From NCBI GenBank assembly GCA_030829955.1, contig JAURNY010000010.1, positions 18,304 to 82,303 on the forward strand: DNA of 64,000 bases. The letters are read 5' to 3'. Below the pieces are notes generated by a model. It saw only the letters and a program-made list of their open reading frames with translations. It had not been told where the DNA came from and ran no database searches. Source of the DNA: Gammaproteobacteria bacterium (GTDB lineage Bacteria; Pseudomonadota; Gammaproteobacteria; Eutrophobiales; Eutrophobiaceae). The position numbers and the translations under genes are program-made. Numbering within the stretch: position 1 is the first letter of the stretch; each line of letters starts with the position of its first letter. Shown here piece after piece: positions 55,786 to 64,000 of the stretch.

Positions 55786-57183
55786 ATGAGTAAACCTATA
55801 TTAAGCAAACCCTGGGGTGGCCGTTTCACGGCGCCGACGAATGAATTTGTCGAGCAGTTCACGCAGTCGGTCTCCTATGATCAACGATTGGCACATTATG
55901 ACATTATGGGCTCGATTGCTCACGTCCGTATGTTGGCGAAAGTTGGAGTGATCGCTGAAAAAGAGTCTCTTCAGATTATCGATGGACTACAGTCAATCGC
56001 TGACGAGATCAATGTAGGCCAGTTTTCTTGGTCAACGGAGCTAGAAGATGTTCATATGAATATCGAAACAGCACTGGTTAGCAAGATCGGCGATGTCGGC
56101 AAAAAATTGCATACGGGTCGTTCTCGAAATGATCAGGTTGCGACGGATATACGTCTCTATTGCCGCGATGAAATTGATGCTGTTATAGAGGCAATCCAGT
56201 TTGTTTTATCTGCATTGGCGACATTGGCGGAAGAACATGCCGACGCCATCATGCCCGGTTTTACCCATCTACAGTCTGCGCAACCAGTGACCTTTGGTCA
56301 TCATTTGCTGGCCTGGGCGGAAATGTTGTTGCGTGATCGCGCACGTTTGCAAGACTGCAGAAAACGTATGAATATTTTACCGTTAGGCTCTGCGGCGCTG
56401 GCAGGAACCAGTTACCCTATTGATAGGGAGTTTGTTGCTGAACAGCTGGAATTTGATGGAGTGACAAGTAATTCACTGGACTCTGTCAGTGACCGCGATT
56501 TTGCGATCGAGCTAACATCTGCATTGAGCTTAATCATGATGCATTTATCACGTTTTTCGGAGGAACTAATTATCTGGATGTCACAGGCTTCCGGCTTTAT
56601 TGATATTGGCGATGCCTGGTGTACCGGCTCGTCAATTATGCCGCAAAAGAAAAATCCGGATATTCCTGAACTGGTTAGGGGTAAGACAGCGCGAGTCTAC
56701 GGTGATTTGATGGCGTTGTTGACATTAATGAAGGCTCAACCGCTAGCGTACAATCGCGATAATCAGGAGGATAAAGAAACCTTGTTTGATGCGATTGATA
56801 CGGTTAAAGCATGTTTGCAAGCATACGTTGGCATGATCCCGACGATTACCCTAAAGAAAGAAAGGTTGTATCAAGCTGCGGCAAGTGGTTATGCCACTGC
56901 AACTGATTTAGCTGATTATCTAGTAAAAACAGGGTTACCTTTTCGTGATGCTCACGAAGCGGTAGGTAAGATTGTGCAATATGCTATCCAGCAGGATAAG
57001 GCATTGGATGAATTAAGCCTGGACGAACTCCAGAGGTTTAGCAATGTCATCAATAATGATGTGTTCTCGGTATTGACGCTGGAGGGCTCGGTAGCCGCAC
57101 GTAATCATATTGGCGGTACGGCACCTGAACAGGTTAAGGCCGCAATACAAAAACTGCAGAAAAGCATTAAGGAAGGATTTTAA
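55786..57183 (+). CDS. argH: Argininosuccinate lyase ArgH
   Basis: Last enzyme of arginine synthesis, releasing fumarate. The ATG at 55786 starts [20 protein letters not shown], aligning with other ArgH proteins; the frame is open further upstream. Motifs include [20 protein letters not shown], the catalytic-loop [19 protein letters not shown] and [12 protein letters not shown]. The 465-residue length is normal. Divergence from an algZR pair is the Pseudomonas arrangement. Confidence 0.96.
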   Translation: MSKPILSKPWGGRFTAPTNEFVEQFTQSVSYDQRLAHYDIMGSIAHVRMLAKVGVIAEKESLQIIDGLQSIADEINVGQFSWSTELEDVHMNIETALVSKIGDVGKKLHTGRSRNDQVATDIRLYCRDEIDAVIEAIQFVLSALATLAEEHADAIMPGFTHLQSAQPVTFGHHLLAWAEMLLRDRARLQDCRKRMNILPLGSAALAGTSYPIDREFVAEQLEFDGVTSNSLDSVSDRDFAIELTSALSLIMMHLSRFSEELIIWMSQASGFIDIGDAWCTGSSIMPQKKNPDIPELVRGKTARVYGDLMALLTLMKAQPLAYNRDNQEDKETLFDAIDTVKACLQAYVGMIPTITLKKERLYQAAASGYATATDLADYLVKTGLPFRDAHEAVGKIVQYAIQQDKALDELSLDELQRFSNVINNDVFSVLTLEGSVAARNHIGGTAPEQVKAAIQKLQKSIKEGF

Positions 57184-57186
57184 TAA

Positions 57187-60100
57187 ATGAAATTAATTAA
57201 GAAGTTACTAATTACACTGATTGTTATTGTTTTACTAGTAATTGGTGTAGTAGCTGTTGCGATTACTACCTTTGATGCTAATGCCTACAAGGCAGATATT
57301 GCTGAGCAGGTAAAAGAAGAAACCGGGCGTGATTTTAATATCTCTGGTGATATCAATTTGACCATTTATCCATGGTTGGGCTTGGAAGTCTCTGGTGTGC
57401 AATTAAGTAATGCTGATGGATTTGGAGAAGCACCGTTTTTGAATGCCGATACTTTTAAGGTTCGCGCAAAGTTATTGCCGTTATTACGTAAAGAACTGGA
57501 GATGGATACACTGATATTACAAGGCGTTAACCTGAATCTTGCAAAGAATGCAGAAGGCAAAACCAACTGGGATGATTTGGCAAAATCAGGTGATAAAGAA
57601 AAAGAATCATCCGATAGCGGTTTGCCATTTGCGGCACTGGTTCTGGGGGGGATAGATGTAAAAGATGTCAATATACTCTGGCAGGATCAACAGGCAAAAA
57701 CACAATCAAGTATTAAAGGGCTAAGGGTCTCTACCGGTGAATTAAAACTTGGTGAACCTATTCAACTGAAAGCCGGCATGGATATTTCAGCGAGCAAACC
57801 CGCGCTATCAGCGCGTGTCGATTTTGTAGGAACGGCTAGTTATCAGGAAAATGGAAATGTATTAACGCTAAATCCATTTCAGCTCGATGCTAAGGTTAAA
57901 GGTGCGTCAGTACCTAGTGGTGAAACAGATATCAAATTAAATATGGAAGTAGAGTTAAACACTGATGAAGAACTCGCGCAGATCAAATCATTAATGTTGA
58001 ATGCCTTTGGTACAGAAGTCGCCGTGAATCTTGATATTAAAGATTATCTGGATGGAACACCCTCATTAAATGGAAGGCTTGATGTGAAAGGTGATGATCT
58101 GCCGCAATTATTCAAAGTGTTTGAGATCGAGCCCTTGGCCTCACAATTATCAGGTATTAAACAAAAACAGTTCTCTTTGAGCACTCAACTTGAAGTCGAT
58201 TTAAAACGTAACGATGTCATAATCAATCCTTTAAAACTTAATGTGTTGGGTAATGCTATTAAAGCAAACCTGATCGCGCATAATGTGCGATCGGAACAGC
58301 CAGCAGTTAAAGGTGATATCAATGCAAGTGGTGCAAACCTGCCGTTATTGATCACGCTACTATCACAAATTAAGGGTGACACATCGGAAAGCGTTGCAGC
58401 ACTCTCTAAACAACTTAAGTCTGTGCCAGAAGAATTTAAGATTGAGACAATATTTGACTTGGATATGAAGGCCGGCATAGTTGAATTATCGAAGCTGGCA
58501 GTTGATGCCTTGGGCATGAATATCAACGGTAATGCAAGTGGAAAACAATTACAAAGCAAGCAGCCTGAATTGAAAGGTGGTGTCACTATTCAAGGTAAGA
58601 ATATGCCTGCATTGATTGGTATTGCCTCTGTATTAAGTGGTGTCGACAAGAAAGAGGTTGCTCCACTATCTAAATATTTAAAAAGTGTGCCTGCAGATTA
58701 TTCAATTGATACAAAATTTGATTCCGGTGAAGGCGCTATCAAGGTTAGCGATCTGAAAATTAATGCGCTTGGATTGAATAGTAATATTGAACTACAAATA
58801 AAGAACTATCTGAGCGATGAACCCGCAGTAAAAGGTAAATTGTCAGCCAAAGGCCCTGACTTACCTTTATTATTAATTGTTGCCGGTAGCATGCAGGGCA
58901 ATGGAAGTGGATTGCTAGGCCTAGCAAAACAACTCGCCAATGTGAAAAACAAGGCATTTAGCTTGTCGACACAATTTGATGCCGATATGGATAAAGGCAA
59001 TATAGCCTTACCGGATATGAGTTTCCAGTCTTTGGGCGTTACTGTGGCTGGTTCATTAACTGCAAAAGATCTTGATTCCGGTGGAGAGTTAAATGGTAAT
59101 GTCGCCGTTAACAGTCAGTCACCAAAACCTTTATTAACTGCTGTTGGTCAAGGCGATTTTGCCAAAGTAGTCGATTCATTCAAGTTATCTACCAACATCA
59201 GTGGTAATGCCAAGACAGTGAGTTTGAAACCCTTATCGTTTGCTGCCGTGGTATCGGGCAAAGAAATTCCCAATTCGCCCGTATCATTAAACGTTAATGC
59301 CGATACTGATATTGACCTGGAAAAAGAGGTATTAAGTCTCAAAGGATTCAAGGCTGACGGTCTGGGTCTGGATTTAAAAGGTAATTTAACCGCGAAAAAC
59401 TGGAGCAAGTCAGTTGAGTATAGTGGTGATATTAACCTCGCACCCTTTAATCTAAGACAGTTTTTAATATCACTGAATCAGGATGTACCAAAAACGGCTG
59501 ATCCAAAAGTTTTACAAAAGCTTGGCCTGTCATCAGGTATTTCCGGATCAGGCAATAGCATTAATCTTAGTGGTTTAAAGGCAGAGTTGGATGACAGTAG
59601 ATTACAAGGCGATGTCAAACTCATAAGCGCATCACCCTTAAATCTCGAATTTGGACTGGGTCTGGATCAACTAAATCTGGATCGTTATTTACCGCCCAAG
59701 AAAGAGGGAGAAAAGAGCAAAGCCGCCACACCTGAAACGGTGGCTGCGAGCGCCGCTACGGAAATACCGATTGAAACATTACGTGCCGTGACGATTAAAG
59801 GTGATTTTGTCATGGGTAAATTGATTATCTCAAATGCAACGCTAACTGATATGGAGTTAAGTGTTCGCGCAAAAGAAGGAGACATAAAGCTATCACCCAT
59901 TAAAGCGAAATTGTATGACGGCACCTACGAAGGTGACATTACATTAGACGCAACTGGCAAAGAACCTAAACTTACAACCAACACTAAATTACTTGGCGTA
60001 CAAACCGGTCCATTGGTAAAAGACGTTGCCGAGAATGAAGATATTTCCGGTGAAGCCAATATTATTCTGTCATTGAATAGTTCGGGAAGTGATACCAACA

Positions 60101-60786
60101 AATTGAAACAACGCCTGTCGGGAAAAGGTGAATTAAAATTTCTCGAAGGTTTGTTTAAAGGTATTGATGTAAATAAGGTATTGTCTCAGGTTGAGATTAT
60201 GTATGAATCAAAACGTTTCGGCACTATTGATACATCAGGAGAAACCCGCTTTCAATCCTTAACCGCCACCATGAATATTAATAACGGCGTGGTCACAAAT
60301 AAGGATATGTTGATGTTGGGAAATGGTTTTAAAGTCAAAGGTGAAGGCATGATGGTTAACCTTAATGACGAAACATGGAAGTATAATTTGAATGTGATAG
60401 TAGATTCATCCAGCGCAACGAATGGTGAAGAAAGGTATAACGTTGGTGGTTACGATATTTTAATTAAATGTCGCGATAAGATTATGGATAAGAAGTGTCG
60501 TCCTGATCTGGAGTCAATGATCAATGCATTGCTAAAAGATACAGCCAAGAAAAAAATTACTGAAAAACTCGGTGATGTGATTGGTATTGATTTAAATAAA
60601 CTGACCGGTGGTAGCAAAGAACCTGCACCTGAAAAACAAACAGCAGAGTCTGCTTCACAGAGTGAAATTCAACAGAAAACAGCACCTGCGCCAGCAGAGA
60701 TAAAACCTCAGCAGGAGAAAAAGAAACCGGAAGATTTGCTTAAGGAAGAACTTGGTAAGGGCCTTAAAAAATTATTTGATTTTTAG
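57187..60786 (+). CDS. AsmA family protein with internal repeats
   Basis: A 1199-residue inner-membrane-anchored periplasmic protein. Residues 1-28 form a signal anchor (LLITLIVIVLLVIGVVAVAI), followed by the AsmA start FDANAYKADIAEQVKEETGR with the DFNISGDINLTIYPWLGLEV segment. The middle, residues about 299-640, contains four tandem units of roughly 77-88 residues, each opening with a G-x-x-x-x-G-x-x-L/M-P-x-L motif. The C-terminal AsmA-2 domain includes SGEANIILSLNSSGSDTNKL and GKGELKFLEGLFKGIDVNKV, then a Pro/Glu/Lys tail. The family is linked to phospholipid transfer to the outer membrane. E. coli AsmA is about half this length. Confidence 0.9.
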   Translation: MKLIKKLLITLIVIVLLVIGVVAVAITTFDANAYKADIAEQVKEETGRDFNISGDINLTIYPWLGLEVSGVQLSNADGFGEAPFLNADTFKVRAKLLPLLRKELEMDTLILQGVNLNLAKNAEGKTNWDDLAKSGDKEKESSDSGLPFAALVLGGIDVKDVNILWQDQQAKTQSSIKGLRVSTGELKLGEPIQLKAGMDISASKPALSARVDFVGTASYQENGNVLTLNPFQLDAKVKGASVPSGETDIKLNMEVELNTDEELAQIKSLMLNAFGTEVAVNLDIKDYLDGTPSLNGRLDVKGDDLPQLFKVFEIEPLASQLSGIKQKQFSLSTQLEVDLKRNDVIINPLKLNVLGNAIKANLIAHNVRSEQPAVKGDINASGANLPLLITLLSQIKGDTSESVAALSKQLKSVPEEFKIETIFDLDMKAGIVELSKLAVDALGMNINGNASGKQLQSKQPELKGGVTIQGKNMPALIGIASVLSGVDKKEVAPLSKYLKSVPADYSIDTKFDSGEGAIKVSDLKINALGLNSNIELQIKNYLSDEPAVKGKLSAKGPDLPLLLIVAGSMQGNGSGLLGLAKQLANVKNKAFSLSTQFDADMDKGNIALPDMSFQSLGVTVAGSLTAKDLDSGGELNGNVAVNSQSPKPLLTAVGQGDFAKVVDSFKLSTNISGNAKTVSLKPLSFAAVVSGKEIPNSPVSLNVNADTDIDLEKEVLSLKGFKADGLGLDLKGNLTAKNWSKSVEYSGDINLAPFNLRQFLISLNQDVPKTADPKVLQKLGLSSGISGSGNSINLSGLKAELDDSRLQGDVKLISASPLNLEFGLGLDQLNLDRYLPPKKEGEKSKAATPETVAASAATEIPIETLRAVTIKGDFVMGKLIISNATLTDMELSVRAKEGDIKLSPIKAKLYDGTYEGDITLDATGKEPKLTTNTKLLGVQTGPLVKDVAENEDISGEANIILSLNSSGSDTNKLKQRLSGKGELKFLEGLFKGIDVNKVLSQVEIMYESKRFGTIDTSGETRFQSLTATMNINNGVVTNKDMLMLGNGFKVKGEGMMVNLNDETWKYNLNVIVDSSSATNGEERYNVGGYDILIKCRDKIMDKKCRPDLESMINALLKDTAKKKITEKLGDVIGIDLNKLTGGSKEPAPEKQTAESASQSEIQQKTAPAPAEIKPQQEKKKPEDLLKEELGKGLKKLFDF

Positions 60787-61847
60787 TGTCATCTCAATTG
60801 CAGGATAAATTCTCCAGTAACTTATTAGACTGGTTTCGGATTAATGGTCGCAAAGGGTTGCCCTGGCAACTAGAACGTACACCATATCGTGTCTGGATAT
60901 CCGAAATCATGTTGCAACAAACACAGGTCACAACGGTTATTCCGTATTTCGAGCGTTTTATAGATGCATTTCCTGATGTTCAAACATTGGCTAATGCAGA
61001 TATTGATCAAGTGATGCAACATTGGACAGGACTGGGTTATTACGCACGAGCTAGAAATCTGCATAAGACGGCAAACATTCTTCATCATAAATATGTAAAT
61101 CAGTTTCCGGATAATTTGGCATGTATAGTTGCTTTACCCGGAATTGGACGTTCAACGGCGGGCGCAATCTTATCTATCGCGTTTGAGAAACGAGAACCGA
61201 TACTGGATGGAAATGTTAAACGCGTTTTAACACGTTATCATGAGATTGCAGGTTGGCCAGGCAATAAAAAAATTGAAGATAAACTTTGGCGCCTAGCGGA
61301 TAGTCACACACCATATGATAATGTTGCCGAATATACGCAGGCAATTATGGATTTGGGTGCAACCTTATGTAAGCGAAGTAAGCCTGAGTGTGATTTGTGT
61401 CCGGTAAGAAAAACATGTTTGGCATTTTCTAATAATACACAGACAAAGTATCCGGAGCGCAAGCCACAAAAAATATTACCGATTAAAAATACAGTATTTG
61501 CGATTATTGAAAATAAAAAAGGGCAACTCTTATTAGAAAACCGACCGCCAACGGGAATTTGGGGTGGCTTATGGTGTTTTCCCGAGTTTAATCATGGTAT
61601 TAATATTGATGAAACTATCGAACATCAGTTACATACAAAATGTGTGCAAGTAAATGAACTTGAAGAGGTTAAACATACGTTTAGTCATTTTCATCTGATT
61701 ATTAAACCGCTGCACATTAAAGTGGATGACGATGCCTTATATGTTAAGGATAAACCTAATTATCAATGGCTGGATAAGATTAATATAGAATTAAGTAAAG
61801 GCCTACCAAAGCCAGTGCTAACACTTTTAAACCATTTCAAGCATTAA
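60786..61847 (+). CDS. mutY: A/G-specific adenine glycosylase MutY
   Basis: Removes adenine mispaired with 8-oxoguanine. The GTG start at 60786 overlaps the asmA stop by one base. The helix-hairpin-helix region is ALPGIGRSTAGAIL, the catalytic Glu40 is in VWISEIMLQQTQV and Asp141 in EPILDGNVKRVL. The 4Fe-4S cysteines are Cys195, 202, 205 and 211 (CX6CX2CX5C). A C-terminal NUDIX-like domain (about 235-350) recognises 8-oxoguanine. The 353-residue length is standard, and yggX follows as in many gammaproteobacteria. Confidence 0.96.
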   Translation: MSSQLQDKFSSNLLDWFRINGRKGLPWQLERTPYRVWISEIMLQQTQVTTVIPYFERFIDAFPDVQTLANADIDQVMQHWTGLGYYARARNLHKTANILHHKYVNQFPDNLACIVALPGIGRSTAGAILSIAFEKREPILDGNVKRVLTRYHEIAGWPGNKKIEDKLWRLADSHTPYDNVAEYTQAIMDLGATLCKRSKPECDLCPVRKTCLAFSNNTQTKYPERKPQKILPIKNTVFAIIENKKGQLLLENRPPTGIWGGLWCFPEFNHGINIDETIEHQLHTKCVQVNELEEVKHTFSHFHLIIKPLHIKVDDDALYVKDKPNYQWLDKINIELSKGLPKPVLTLLNHFKH

Positions 61848-61859
61848 CAGGAGAAAATA

Positions 61860-62132
61860 GTGAGTCGTATCGTACAATGTATAAAACTTGGCAAAGAAGC
61901 AGAAGGATTAGAGCGAATGCCATATCCGGGAGAGCTCGGCCAGAGAATTTTTGATCAAGTATCAAAGGAAGCCTGGTCAGAATGGTTAAAGCATCAAACT
62001 ATGTTGATCAATGAATACCGCCTGACACCGATTGAACCAAAAGCTAGAAAATTTTTAGAAGAAGAGATGGAAAAGTTCTTTTTTGGCAGTGGCTCTGACA
62101 AGCCAAAAGAGTTTGTTGAGCCGGAAAAATAA
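61860..62132 (+). CDS. yggX: Probable Fe(2+)-trafficking protein YggX
   Basis: A 90-residue protein that protects iron-sulfur clusters from oxidation in enterics. The N-terminus [20 protein letters not shown] has the conserved Cys7, and the [20 protein letters not shown] and [11 protein letters not shown] segments are diagnostic. It starts with GTG at 61860 after a strong AGGAG ribosome site (61849-61853). The pairing mutY-yggX is conserved; MutY is itself an iron-sulfur enzyme. Confidence 0.95.
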   Translation: MSRIVQCIKLGKEAEGLERMPYPGELGQRIFDQVSKEAWSEWLKHQTMLINEYRLTPIEPKARKFLEEEMEKFFFGSGSDKPKEFVEPEK

Positions 62133-62138
62133 GTCAAC

Positions 62139-62167
62139 TTGACGAAACTTTGTTAGACAGGTTTAAT
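62139..62167 (+). promoter_or_regulatory. Promoter of tRNA-Phe
   Basis: TTGACG (62139-62144) and TTTAAT (62162-62167) are separated by exactly 17 bases, each with five of six consensus bases. The bases right after the -10 (ACGCGC) are G+C-rich, the discriminator form typical of stringently controlled stable-RNA promoters. Transcription would start near 62174, about 60 bases before the mature tRNA. A 7-base inverted repeat TTTGCTC/GAGCAAA (62180-62217) lies in the leader. Confidence 0.7.
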
Positions 62168-62232
62168 ACGCGCTTCTAATTTGCTCGAATTTAATAATTT
62201 CAATAAGTTAGAGCAAACTTACCTATCAAAAT

Positions 62233-62308
62233 GGCCAGGTAGCTCAGTCGGTAGAGCAGGGGACTGAAAATCCCTGTGTCGGCAGTTCGATTCTGTCCCT
62301 GGCCACCA
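62233..62308 (+). tRNA. tRNA-Phe (GAA anticodon)
   Basis: The 76-base gene folds into a full cloverleaf. The acceptor stem is GGCCAGG with CCTGGCC, the D-arm contains AGCTCAGTCGGTAGAGCA, the anticodon stem GGGGA/TCCCT surrounds CTGAAAA with anticodon GAA, and the T-arm is GGCAGTTCGATTCTGTC. The CCA end is encoded (62306-62308). It stands alone, not in a tRNA cluster. Confidence 0.96.
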
Positions 62309-62333
62309 TTCAAATCAATAACATGCAGTCATA

Positions 62334-62358
62334 TTAACAACAAAGCTAAGGTTGTTAA
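62334..62358 (+). terminator. Hairpin downstream of tRNA-Phe
   Basis: TTAACAAC (62334-62341) and GTTGTTAA (62351-62358) make a perfect 8-base stem with a 9-base loop, 26 bases after the tRNA. No T-run follows (CATATTAG), so it is not a canonical terminator, but it is the best candidate for the 3' end of the precursor. The stem could also be an attachment or operator site. Confidence 0.45.
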
Positions 62359-62449
62359 CATATTAGTGTAGACAGATTAAACAATTTTGCATGTATGTTT
62401 AATGAATTATTCTTAAGTATCAATCTTTATTATTAGCAATTAAATCTTA

Positions 62450-63076
62450 ATGATTAAATTAACATTATTTATTCTAATACTTTTATTTGCATCTGAACTC
62501 TATTCTAGGGATATTTATGGGACAGTTATTGCTGTAGCTGATGGAGACACCGTTACAGTTTTGGATGAAAGTAAATCACAATATAAGATCAGATTAAGTG
62601 ATATTGATGCACCAGAGAAAAATCAAGCATATGGCCAAAGCTCAAAACAGTTTATTTCTGAACTAATATTTTCTAAAGAAGTAAAGGTAACAATTACAGG
62701 ACAAGATAGATACTCAAGATATTTAGGCACGATTTACCTTGACGATATCAATGTAAACGCTGAGATGATTTCTAATGGTTTTGCGTGGGTATATAGAAAA
62801 TACTCTGATAATCAAAAATTAATACAATTAGAAAGTATAGCGCAGAAAAAAAAATTAGGTTTATGGAGTGATACTGACCCTATACCTCCCTGGGACTTTA
62901 GAAGAGGCATGAGAAGGGATACACATGATCGAGTTGTTAATGGTAACTGTGGAACAAAAAGGTATTGTAAAGAGATGAATAGTTGTGAGGAAGCTTATCA
63001 CTATCTACGTAATTGCGGACTTAATCGCCTCGATGGTGATCGAGATGGAGTTCCTTGTGAGAGAATATGTATATAA
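62450..63076 (+). CDS. Secreted SNase-type nuclease with C-terminal Excalibur motif
   Basis: A 208-residue protein with signal peptide (about 1-19, ending ASELYS), a staphylococcal-nuclease fold (about 20-145: VIAVADGDTVTVLDESKSQY, KIRLSDIDAPEKNQAYGQ, then DRYSRYLGTIYLDDINVNAE with active-site-like Arg) and an Excalibur domain (about 168-208: CKEMNSCEEAYHYL and DGDRDGVPCERIC, a calcium-binding-like loop). It probably degrades extracellular or periplasmic nucleic acid. The DNA is markedly more AT-rich than neighbouring core genes and follows a tRNA gene, which suggests later acquisition. Confidence 0.88.
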   Translation: MIKLTLFILILLFASELYSRDIYGTVIAVADGDTVTVLDESKSQYKIRLSDIDAPEKNQAYGQSSKQFISELIFSKEVKVTITGQDRYSRYLGTIYLDDINVNAEMISNGFAWVYRKYSDNQKLIQLESIAQKKKLGLWSDTDPIPPWDFRRGMRRDTHDRVVNGNCGTKRYCKEMNSCEEAYHYLRNCGLNRLDGDRDGVPCERICI

Positions 63077-63112
63077 AAAATACGCTGAAAGCGAATTTGC
63101 CTAAATTTTGAC

Positions 63113-63142
63113 TTTGTTCTGGAAGATTTTGTTCTGGAAGAT
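63113..63142. repeat. Tandem duplication of a 15-base unit
   Basis: The unit TTTGTTCTGGAAGAT occurs twice in exact tandem in the gap between the nuclease and DUF1800 genes. It is probably a recent slippage duplication in noncoding sequence. The rest of the 191-base gap (63077-63267) shows nothing else recognisable. Confidence 0.7.
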
Positions 63143-63267
63143 CTTTAATTCAAAGTTATAATTTTTACAACTTCTAAATCAAAAGTTGAAACTATTAAAT
63201 TTAACGATTTAGATATCCGATTCGGTATTTTTGGAAAGAAGATATGACACCCAATTGAGAATTAACT

Positions 63268-64000
63268 ATGAAGACCTTAAGTACATTGTATATTTTACCT
63301 TTATTTTTGTTTGTTCCTGCAATATCGCATTCAGCTGAGGTGGCGCCTGCAAGCTGGACTAATGATTTGACACCGTTGTCCGCTGAAGACTGGAACCGTG
63401 ATCGTGCTGCACATCTGCTCGAACGTGCCGGTTTCGGTGGTACGCCCAAAGATATTGATGCACTAACTGCAATGGGTGTTGAAAAGGCAGTACGTCATCT
63501 CGTTTATCATAAAGATATCCTTGATCCCCTGGAGGAATTCGAACATTCGGGAGTACATGATCCCGGTATTGAACCATTTCCGTCATCACGGCCGGCAGCC
63601 ACAAAACTGGCGAAGGAAACTGGTGAAGCCATAGGGGTAAAAGTAAAACCAGCCGGTAATCGCCGATTACAACCGGTAGTAGATCGTTTCTTCTATTGGC
63701 TACGCGCAAGCATGCTGGAAACTCATCGTGTTGCCTACTGGTGGGCTAACCGGATGTTGAATAGTCCACGACCACTCGAAGAAAAAATGACCCTGTTTTG
63801 GCACGGACATTTCGCTACCAGTGAGGATAAGGTACGTGACTACCGCAAAATGCTTATGCAAAACGAATTGTTTCGTAGCAAAGGTGCGGGAAATTTTCGT
63901 GACTTGCTAATTGCTGTGTCACAGGATCCGGCCATGCTCTCCTTCCTTGACGCAGGCGTGAATGTGAAAGGGTCACCCAACGAAAACTTTGCGCGCGAGA
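63268..64000 (+). CDS. DUF1800 family protein, truncated by window end
   Basis: The frame is open from ATG 63268 to the end of the window (244 residues visible, C-terminus missing). Residues 1-23 form a signal peptide (TLYILPLFLFVPAISHSA). The DUF1800 hallmarks follow: AAHLLERAGFGGTPKDIDAL, YWWANRMLNSPRPLEEKMTL, FWHGHFATSEDKVRD and, at the very end, NENFARE. Members are exported, usually paired with a DUF1501 protein gene downstream, and their function is not established. Its G+C content and codon use look higher than those of the preceding nuclease gene. Confidence 0.9.
   Translation, partial: MKTLSTLYILPLFLFVPAISHSAEVAPASWTNDLTPLSAEDWNRDRAAHLLERAGFGGTPKDIDALTAMGVEKAVRHLVYHKDILDPLEEFEHSGVHDPGIEPFPSSRPAATKLAKETGEAIGVKVKPAGNRRLQPVVDRFFYWLRASMLETHRVAYWWANRMLNSPRPLEEKMTLFWHGHFATSEDKVRDYRKMLMQNELFRSKGAGNFRDLLIAVSQDPAMLSFLDAGVNVKGSPNENFARE

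Overview
This window is a chromosomal stretch from a gammaproteobacterium of fairly low G+C content. Nearly all of it is conserved core genes in operon orders known from that class: ybgC-tolQRAB-pal-cpoB, the kdsD-kdsC-lptCAB-rpoN-hpf-ptsN run, pepP-ubiH-ubiI, zapA with 6S RNA, and argH divergent from an AlgZ/AlgR-type pair. An HPr kinase (hprK), a ferrooxidans-type gshA, an eukaryote-like class I fructose-bisphosphate aldolase in a tkt-gap-pgk-pyk-fba cluster, and an SAH riboswitch point away from enteric bacteria and towards free-living groups such as sulfur oxidisers or methylotrophs. The exact lineage cannot be fixed from the sequence alone.

Layout. 1-5205: Tol-Pal envelope operon. 5207-7063: queE, queC and a small membrane protein. 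7067-9247 (minus): a lytic transglycosylase with two solute-binding domains. 9513-11161 (minus): murU-amgK-like cell-wall recycling pair. 11268-22172: a long plus-strand run joining LPS precursor synthesis and transport, sigma-54, ribosome hibernation and a regulatory, transport-less PTS (ptsN, hprK, rapZ, ptsH, ptsI), with a decayed mannose-type EIIA gene between rapZ and ptsH. 22272-25092: mgtE, an EVE-domain protein, 6S RNA, zapA and a ZapB-like coiled coil. 25093-29415: UPF0149 protein, pepP and two ubiquinone hydroxylases. 29416-30066: a gene-poor stretch with broken reading frames. 30067-34434: glnS, speD, purC, carbonic anhydrase and a small lipoprotein, followed by a decayed DUF4399 gene. 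34824-41903 (minus): central carbon cluster tkt-gap-pgk-pyk-fba plus a small unknown protein. 42104-46428: redoxin, then metK, an SAH riboswitch, ahcY and metF, which together form the activated methyl cycle. 46508-49591: an uncharacterised module of ABC permease, membrane-anchored helical protein, pseudopilin and ABC ATPase. 49684-53937: TerB-like protein, HspQ, bioA, rsmE and gshA. 53934-57183: LytTR two-component system divergent from argH. 57187-62132: a large AsmA protein, mutY and yggX. 62233-62308: tRNA-Phe. 62450-64000: a nuclease with an Excalibur motif and the start of a DUF1800 protein.

The strongest observations beyond routine annotation are: the ABC/pseudopilin module; the duplicated sensor domain on the MltF-like enzyme; two clear pseudogenes (EIIA-Man, DUF4399) recognisable from conserved residues on both sides of their lesions; an SAH riboswitch with a well-formed promoter; a 6S RNA whose 5' end overlaps the zapA stop region; and an internal repeat array in the AsmA protein. 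No insertion sequence, CRISPR array, phage or clearly novel defence system was seen.
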